10,942 nucleotides of DNA from assembly GCA_023409955.1 (NCBI GenBank), contig JAEYQQ010000087.1, positions 1 through 10,942 of the forward strand, in the 5' to 3' direction. Below are positions 7,671 through 10,942 of this stretch, piece by piece. The DNA comes from Bacillota bacterium (lineage in GTDB: Bacteria; Bacillota; Clostridia; Christensenellales; Aristaeellaceae). Within the stretch, counting starts at the first letter, position 1. Every line of letters starts with the position of its first letter. The notes beneath the pieces were generated by a model. That model did not search any database, was not told the origin of the DNA, and worked only from the letters and a program-made list of their open reading frames with translations. A program made the translations under genes and the position numbers.

Positions 7671-7693
7671 TCGGACGGAATGCGGCGCTCCTG
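7636..7693 (-). other. Long hairpin in the tig-clpP spacer (clpP leader)
   Basis: The plus-strand arm 7673-7693 pairs with 7636-7653 through four blocks: CCTG/CAGG, GCGGCG/CGCCGC, GGAA/TTCC and GGA/TCC. This gives about 18 bp counting one G-U pair that forms only in minus-strand RNA. A 2-nt bulge and a 1-nt bulge interrupt it, and the loop has 19 bases. The 3' side is followed by A-rich sequence rather than a T-tract, so it is not an ordinary terminator. It could be an mRNA-processing or stabilising element for clpPX. Confidence 0.6.
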
Positions 7694-7756
7694 TATCATA
7701 TGAGCGACCAGCCAGAATTATGCCTGGTAAAACAGACGTTTTTCCCGACATGGTAA

Positions 7757-9103
7757 TTATTGGTGGTCATGTTCCTCATGATCGTGGTCATGGCCTTCAT
7801 GATCATGGTGTTCTTCTTTGACAAAGGTAGCTGTGGATTTCATCAGGTCAACAACCTTTACGATGCCGGCGGTATCGCGCAGGTATTCTTTCTGCCTGTC
7901 AGAAAGCTTCTTCTCATAAGCTTCCTTGTCCTGGCCGGCGCGCTTGGCCTGCTCAGAAATCTGTTTATCCACTTCTTCCTCGGTAGGTTCGATGCCTTCC
8001 GCTTTGCGGATGGCTTCCAGAACAAGCTCCACCTTCGCCCTGCCCTCAGCCTCGCCGCGGTACATATCACGCAGCTGCTGGGCGCTTTGGCCGATGTACT
8101 TCAAGTAATCATCCATTTTCAGGCCCTGGTAAGCCATACGAAGCTGCATTTCGCGAATGATCTGGTCCAGCTGTTCCTCTACCATGGGCGGGGGAACGTC
8201 CACAGACGCATTGGCAACAGCCTTTTCAATGAGGGCGTTTTCACGCTCTGCTTCCAAAGATTTTTCCGCTTCCTCTTCCAGCTTTTTACGGATATCAGCC
8301 TCATACTCGGCATAGGTATTGAAATCGCTCACATCCATGGCGAAATCATCATCCAGCTCCGGAAGCTCCTTTTTCTGGATGCCATTGACCTTCACATGGA
8401 ACACAGCTGCTTTGCCGGCCAGTTCCTCGGAATGGTACTGCTCCGGGAAGGTTACGGGGATATCTTTTTCTTCGCCGATGGCAAGACCCACCATTTGCTC
8501 CTCAAAGCCGGGTATGAAGTGTCCGGAGCCGATAACCAGCGTCTGATTCTCAGCTGTACCGCCTGCAAAGGCTACGCCGTCAACAGTGCCTGCATAGTTT
8601 AGGTTCACTGTATCGCCCTGCTCAACAGCCCTGTCTTCGATATCCACCAGGCGGGATACACGCTCACGGTCGCGCTCAATGCGCTCTTTCACCATTTCAT
8701 CCGACACAGGATGCTCATGGGTGGCGACAGTCAGGTTTTTATAATCTCCCAACGTCACCTCGGGACGAACGAATACTTCGCAGGTAAACTCCAGTGTTTT
8801 GCCGGAACCGATTTCAACGATGTCCACCTCAGGCTGATCCACGGGGAACAGATCGTTTTCCTTTACCGCTGCCTTGTAGGCATCGGGGAATACAGCATCA
8901 AAGGCATCATCATAAAATACGGCTTCGCCGTACATGCTCTCTATCAGCTTACGTGGCGCCTTGCCTTTGCGGAAGCCCGGCACGTTGATACGGCCGCGGT
9001 TTTTCAGGTACGACTTCTGCATGGCCTCATCAAACGCCTCGGCGGGAATTTGAAATGTAATTTTGACTTTGTTGCTGGATAATTTTTCTAACGTATGGTT
9101 CAT
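7757..9103 (-). CDS. tig: Trigger factor, ribosome-associated chaperone
   Basis: Binds near the exit tunnel of the ribosome and assists folding of nascent proteins. It has 448 residues; about 430 is usual. The N-terminal ribosome-binding domain contains the signature GFRKGKAP at 43-50. The FKBP-type prolyl isomerase domain spans about 163-247, with GSGHFIPGFEEQMVG at 192-206. The C-terminal chaperone arms are long and rich in Glu/Lys, covering about 248-425. The protein ends in an unusual tail, residues 432-447, with eight His interleaved with Asp/Glu. AGGAGG lies 8 bases upstream of the ATG at 9103. A candidate promoter with an extended -10 precedes it. It heads the tig-clpP-clpX cluster, a common order in bacteria. 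Confidence 0.98.
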   Translation of the reverse strand: MNHTLEKLSSNKVKITFQIPAEAFDEAMQKSYLKNRGRINVPGFRKGKAPRKLIESMYGEAVFYDDAFDAVFPDAYKAAVKENDLFPVDQPEVDIVEIGSGKTLEFTCEVFVRPEVTLGDYKNLTVATHEHPVSDEMVKERIERDRERVSRLVDIEDRAVEQGDTVNLNYAGTVDGVAFAGGTAENQTLVIGSGHFIPGFEEQMVGLAIGEEKDIPVTFPEQYHSEELAGKAAVFHVKVNGIQKKELPELDDDFAMDVSDFNTYAEYEADIRKKLEEEAEKSLEAERENALIEKAVANASVDVPPPMVEEQLDQIIREMQLRMAYQGLKMDDYLKYIGQSAQQLRDMYRGEAEGRAKVELVLEAIRKAEGIEPTEEEVDKQISEQAKRAGQDKEAYEKKLSDRQKEYLRDTAGIVKVVDLMKSTATFVKEEHHDHEGHDHDHEEHDHQ

Positions 9104-9123
9104 GAAAACATCCTCCTGCCTAT

Positions 9124-9161
9124 CTCATGGGCACAGCGCGCCCGTGCCCTCATGAGAGGGC
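9124..9161 (-). other. Overlapping hairpins and CATGAG repeats in the tig leader
   Basis: On the minus strand GCCCT-CTCATG-AGGGC (9161-9146) forms a 5-bp stem starting at the predicted 5' end of the RNA. It overlaps an 11-bp stem built from 9144-9156 and 9124-9134, with a 2-nt bulge and a 9-base loop. The two share bases and so exclude each other. CATGAG or its complement CTCATG occurs at 9124, 9149/9151 and 9161, two of the copies 10 bp apart. Confidence 0.5.
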
Positions 9162-9167
9162 ATGAGT

Positions 9168-9196
9168 AGTGTAGCACAGGAAAGCCCCGGACGCAA
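9168..9196 (-). promoter_or_regulatory. Candidate promoter of tig-clpP-clpX with extended -10
   Basis: On the minus strand TTGCGT (plus-strand 9191-9196) and TACACT (9168-9173) are separated by 17 bp. A TGn extension directly precedes the -10 box. The predicted start is near 9161, giving a leader of about 57 bases. The -35 region lies inside the weak hairpin that follows the upstream gene. Confidence 0.55.
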
Positions 9197-9211
9197 CCCG
9201 TCATGGGCTCT
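9181..9211 (-). terminator. Possible weak terminator after the glycosidase gene
   Basis: On the minus strand AGAGCCC (9211-9205) pairs with GGGCTTT (9187-9181), with an inner GACG/CGTC pairing across a 2x2 mismatch. Only three T follow, and they belong to the stem, so termination may be inefficient. It overlaps the tig promoter. Confidence 0.35.
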
Positions 9212-9234
9212 TGCGATTGGTTTTTTGCAAAAGC

Positions 9235-10137
9235 TCACTTTTCCGGCACCAAATGGGAAGTGCCAAGGCCTATCATTCCTGAAAGGCTACGCAAACCTGA
9301 TACAGAACCGAATTTCCCGGTGGCATTGATCTTTTCGCCCATAAAAACAAGCGCCACTGTCTGACCCCCATCCAAATTCAGCGCCTGGGTTACGCCCATC
9401 TCCAACATTCTTTGCGCAATCCAGGGCAACCCTGTGCCCTTGCTTTTATTATGTCTGCCTTCCACTACGATGCTTACATAATGATTGGGTGCAACCATGC
9501 CAAAGACATTCCTAGGCTCCAAATTATTGTTGTGCCTGGTGATCAAATCAGCAAGGACGCCATCCTTGATGACAATCGGTCCAAAAGCAAACACATCTGT
9601 TGCACCCATATCGATATATTCCTGTGCGGTATGCGCCTTGCTCTTGAAAACACCGATACTGCCATCTTCAAAAAACGCCATGGTCTCCAGGTTAGGAAAG
9701 CCTTGCGTGTCGTTTTTAAAGGTTTCATCGCTGATGTTCTTGCCATTACGCACAATTACACCAATGGTTTCCTTGCTGTATCTACGATCGCCGAAATAGT
9801 CGTCGCTGACAGCGAAAACCAACTTATTGGCTCTTGCAATGACTTCAGGATACTTAAACTTTGTTCCTGGCTTGTCTGGATTGGACAGCACACTACACAG
9901 CCTTTGGTCCCCTTGACAGCGAAGAATGGATTCGTACCAGATCAATGGCTTATTGGGGTCGATATATCTTTGAATCTGAACACTTACATCCTTTGAGATA
10001 TACAGCCACAATCCGCTCTTTTCATCTGCATGAACCAGTTCTTGCTGCTTACTGTCCGCGGGTAAAAACCCATCCTCTGTCAGCGGCGGCAAGTTGGGCC
10101 ATGCCTCTTTGGGCGGAGATACAATGGGCTTGGGCAC
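9235..10137 (-). CDS. Phosphodiester glycosidase (NAGPA-like) domain, body of an interrupted secreted protein
   Basis: The protein resembles the NAGPA/phosphodiester glycosidase family, whose mammalian member removes GlcNAc from GlcNAc-1-phosphodiesters. The substrates of the bacterial proteins are mostly unknown. Visible features are a Pro-rich start, the core block TDVFAFGPIVIKDG, EGRH at 226-229 and the conserved NLDGGQT at 254-260. The longest uninterrupted frame starts at a GTG at 10137, but no ribosome site precedes it. The frame stays open upstream for a further 20 codons of Lys/Pro/Thr/Ala-rich linker back to a TAG at 10198-10200, beyond which the same frame encodes a hydrophobic leader. 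The gene is therefore probably one secreted protein broken by a nonsense codon, and the GTG start may not be real. It follows the PIG-L gene on the same strand. Confidence 0.75.
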   Translation of the reverse strand: MPKPIVSPPKEAWPNLPPLTEDGFLPADSKQQELVHADEKSGLWLYISKDVSVQIQRYIDPNKPLIWYESILRCQGDQRLCSVLSNPDKPGTKFKYPEVIARANKLVFAVSDDYFGDRRYSKETIGVIVRNGKNISDETFKNDTQGFPNLETMAFFEDGSIGVFKSKAHTAQEYIDMGATDVFAFGPIVIKDGVLADLITRHNNNLEPRNVFGMVAPNHYVSIVVEGRHNKSKGTGLPWIAQRMLEMGVTQALNLDGGQTVALVFMGEKINATGKFGSVSGLRSLSGMIGLGTSHLVPEK

Positions 10138-10197
10138 CGCGGTAGGCTTGGGTGTTTTGGCAGGCTTTGCCGCAAGCGTTACAGCACCGGTATCAGA

Positions 10198-10296
10198 CTA
10201 CGCAGGTAGGGCCTGCGAACTTTTTGCACATGGGCTGACGGTAAATAGCACCATATAGGCTGCCAAAATCATCAATACAGACCTTATTGCTTTCAT
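10198..10296 (-). pseudogene. Signal-peptide fragment of the glycosidase gene, ended by in-frame TAG
   Basis: The ATG at 10296 opens a 32-residue frame beginning MKAIRSVLMILAAYMVLF, a basic start followed by a hydrophobic core as in a Sec signal peptide, ending at TAG 10198-10200. A Cys at residue 23 is preceded by VSP, which is a poor lipobox. The next 21 codons after the TAG, in the same frame, lead straight into the glycosidase frame through a Pro/Lys-rich linker typical of exported proteins. The likely original protein had about 353 residues. No strong ribosome site precedes the ATG, and start codons a few residues upstream (GTG, TTG) are possible. It lies 43 bases after the PIG-L stop, probably in one operon. 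A sequencing error is the main alternative to a true nonsense mutation. Confidence 0.6.
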
Positions 10297-10339
10297 CTTA
10301 AGCACCAACTTTGCATTGATTTCTATTTGATGTTTCTTG

Positions 10340-10942
10340 TCAGTCAAAATCTTTACCGGTGATGTTTTCAAAAAAATCACTTCTACAAACATCCGGCCCC
10401 ACCAAAGATCGGACCAAACCAAATTCAGCACAGCTGTAAGAACCCGAGTCCTTAACTTTTAACTGATATACTTGTTGAGAAGTATGCTGTGCAAAACCAA
10501 GTACCGCCATATCCAGTGCTGTCCTTCCTCCAAAGGCTTCAAGGGGTTGACGCCAGTCCATTGTGATTTGGTTTTCCTTGTATAAGTGCAGGTACAGCTT
10601 TGGCACATCCCACAGGCCGTACTCTTGGGCTGACTCCGGATATTGGTCCGAATCTGCTGCCGCCTCCAGCGCATATCTGCTCAGCGCCGCACAGACCATA
10701 TGGGCACCGTGACCATACTCGCCCCGTACATCATGGCTGATAACCACCAAGGGCTTATATTTGCGATAGAGATCAACAACAAAACGCTGAGTCTTCTCTT
10801 TTCCCCAAAGCCGATACATTTCTATCGCAGTGTCATAGCGTTTGTCTTTAAAGGCACCAATCACCGGATAGTTACGAACCCCAACCTCCCACAAGCCGTT
10901 GAGCAGTTCGCTGCGTCGGTTTACACTGGCACAGGTCATGTA
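10340..10942 (-). CDS. PIG-L family deacetylase, C-terminal part (cut by window edge)
   Basis: The PIG-L/LmbE family are zinc-dependent N-deacetylases acting on N-acetylglucosaminyl and related amino sugars. The window holds 200 codons and the frame is still open at the edge. The N-terminal HPDDE metal-binding motif must lie outside. The first visible residues, TAC ATG ACC..., read as the family's strand after that motif, so the ATG at 10939 is internal and not the true start. NGLWEVGVRNYP follows at about 14-25 (counting from that ATG). The second metal site is HDVRGEYGHGAH at 69-80, with His77 and His80 as likely active-site residues. Whether the protein is secreted cannot be seen. The glycosidase gene follows 43 bases downstream, suggesting linked work on the same kind of amino-sugar glycan; this is inference. 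Confidence 0.85.
   Translation of the reverse strand, partial: YMTCASVNRRSELLNGLWEVGVRNYPVIGAFKDKRYDTAIEMYRLWGKEKTQRFVVDLYRKYKPLVVISHDVRGEYGHGAHMVCAALSRYALEAAADSDQYPESAQEYGLWDVPKLYLHLYKENQITMDWRQPLEAFGGRTALDMAVLGFAQHTSQQVYQLKVKDSGSYSCAEFGLVRSLVGPDVCRSDFFENITGKDFD

Noticed and set aside
7760..8602. 280-codon open frame on the plus strand opposite tig
   Set aside because: It lies wholly antisense to a certain tig gene, its composition is a mirror of tig codons (its Met/Val/Phe-rich start is the complement of the His/Asp tail), and I see no family motif.
10135..10137. GTG at 10137 as the true start of the glycosidase
   Set aside because: No ribosome site precedes it, and the same frame continues upstream as a Pro-rich linker. 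It is kept as the CDS boundary only because it is the first possible start after the TAG.
6988..10200. Genome-wide reassignment of TAG as a sense codon
   Set aside because: clpP and lon both end in TAG at the normal protein length with the next gene starting within 10 bases, so TAG is a working stop here.
1..10942. CRISPR array, tRNA or rRNA genes, insertion sequences, prophage or attachment sites
   Set aside because: No regularly spaced repeats, cloverleaf-like segments, rRNA blocks or transposase motifs were seen; the coding regions are ordinary housekeeping genes plus two glycan-related genes.

Overview
The window is a chromosomal protein-quality-control cluster of a Clostridia-type Firmicute. 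The order tig-clpP-clpX-lonB-lon-engB, the membrane-anchored LonB paralogue (typical of spore-forming Firmicute lineages) and strong AGGAGG-type ribosome sites support this. Base composition looks mid-range rather than AT-rich, which would fit an Oscillospirales- or Christensenellales-like gut anaerobe, but that placement is inference. Every supported gene is on the minus strand, so transcription runs from high to low coordinates.

Region by region, in transcription order. (1) 10942-9235: the C-terminal part of a PIG-L type deacetylase, cut by the window edge, is followed by a phosphodiester glycosidase (NAGPA-like) gene. The signal-peptide start of that second gene is separated from its body by a single in-frame TAG. 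(2) 9234-5604: a promoter with an extended -10 precedes tig (trigger factor with a histidine-rich tail). Then come a 175-nt spacer with a long hairpin, clpP and a tightly coupled clpX, ending in a strong terminator. (3) 5603-3591: lonB, which probably starts at a TTG codon and closes with its own strong terminator. (4) 3590-211: a promoter close to consensus with several palindromes around it, then lon (LonA), then engB/ysxC one base after the lon stop, closed by a perfect UUCG-loop terminator. (5) 101-1: the first 33 codons of an unidentified gene that continues outside the window.

Functionally, trigger factor folds nascent chains at the ribosome, ClpX unfolds substrates into ClpP, and LonB (membrane-tethered) and LonA (soluble) are two further ATP-dependent proteases. 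EngB/YsxC is an essential GTPase of large-subunit assembly. Three terminators and three candidate promoters suggest that tig-clpP-clpX, lonB and lon-engB can be expressed separately. I see no CIRCE or CtsR operator upstream of any of them.

I do not see a clearly new multi-gene system. The points most worth a second look are the in-frame TAG in the glycosidase gene, the His-rich tail on trigger factor, the hairpins and repeats in the tig and clpP leaders, and the palindromes around the lon promoter.
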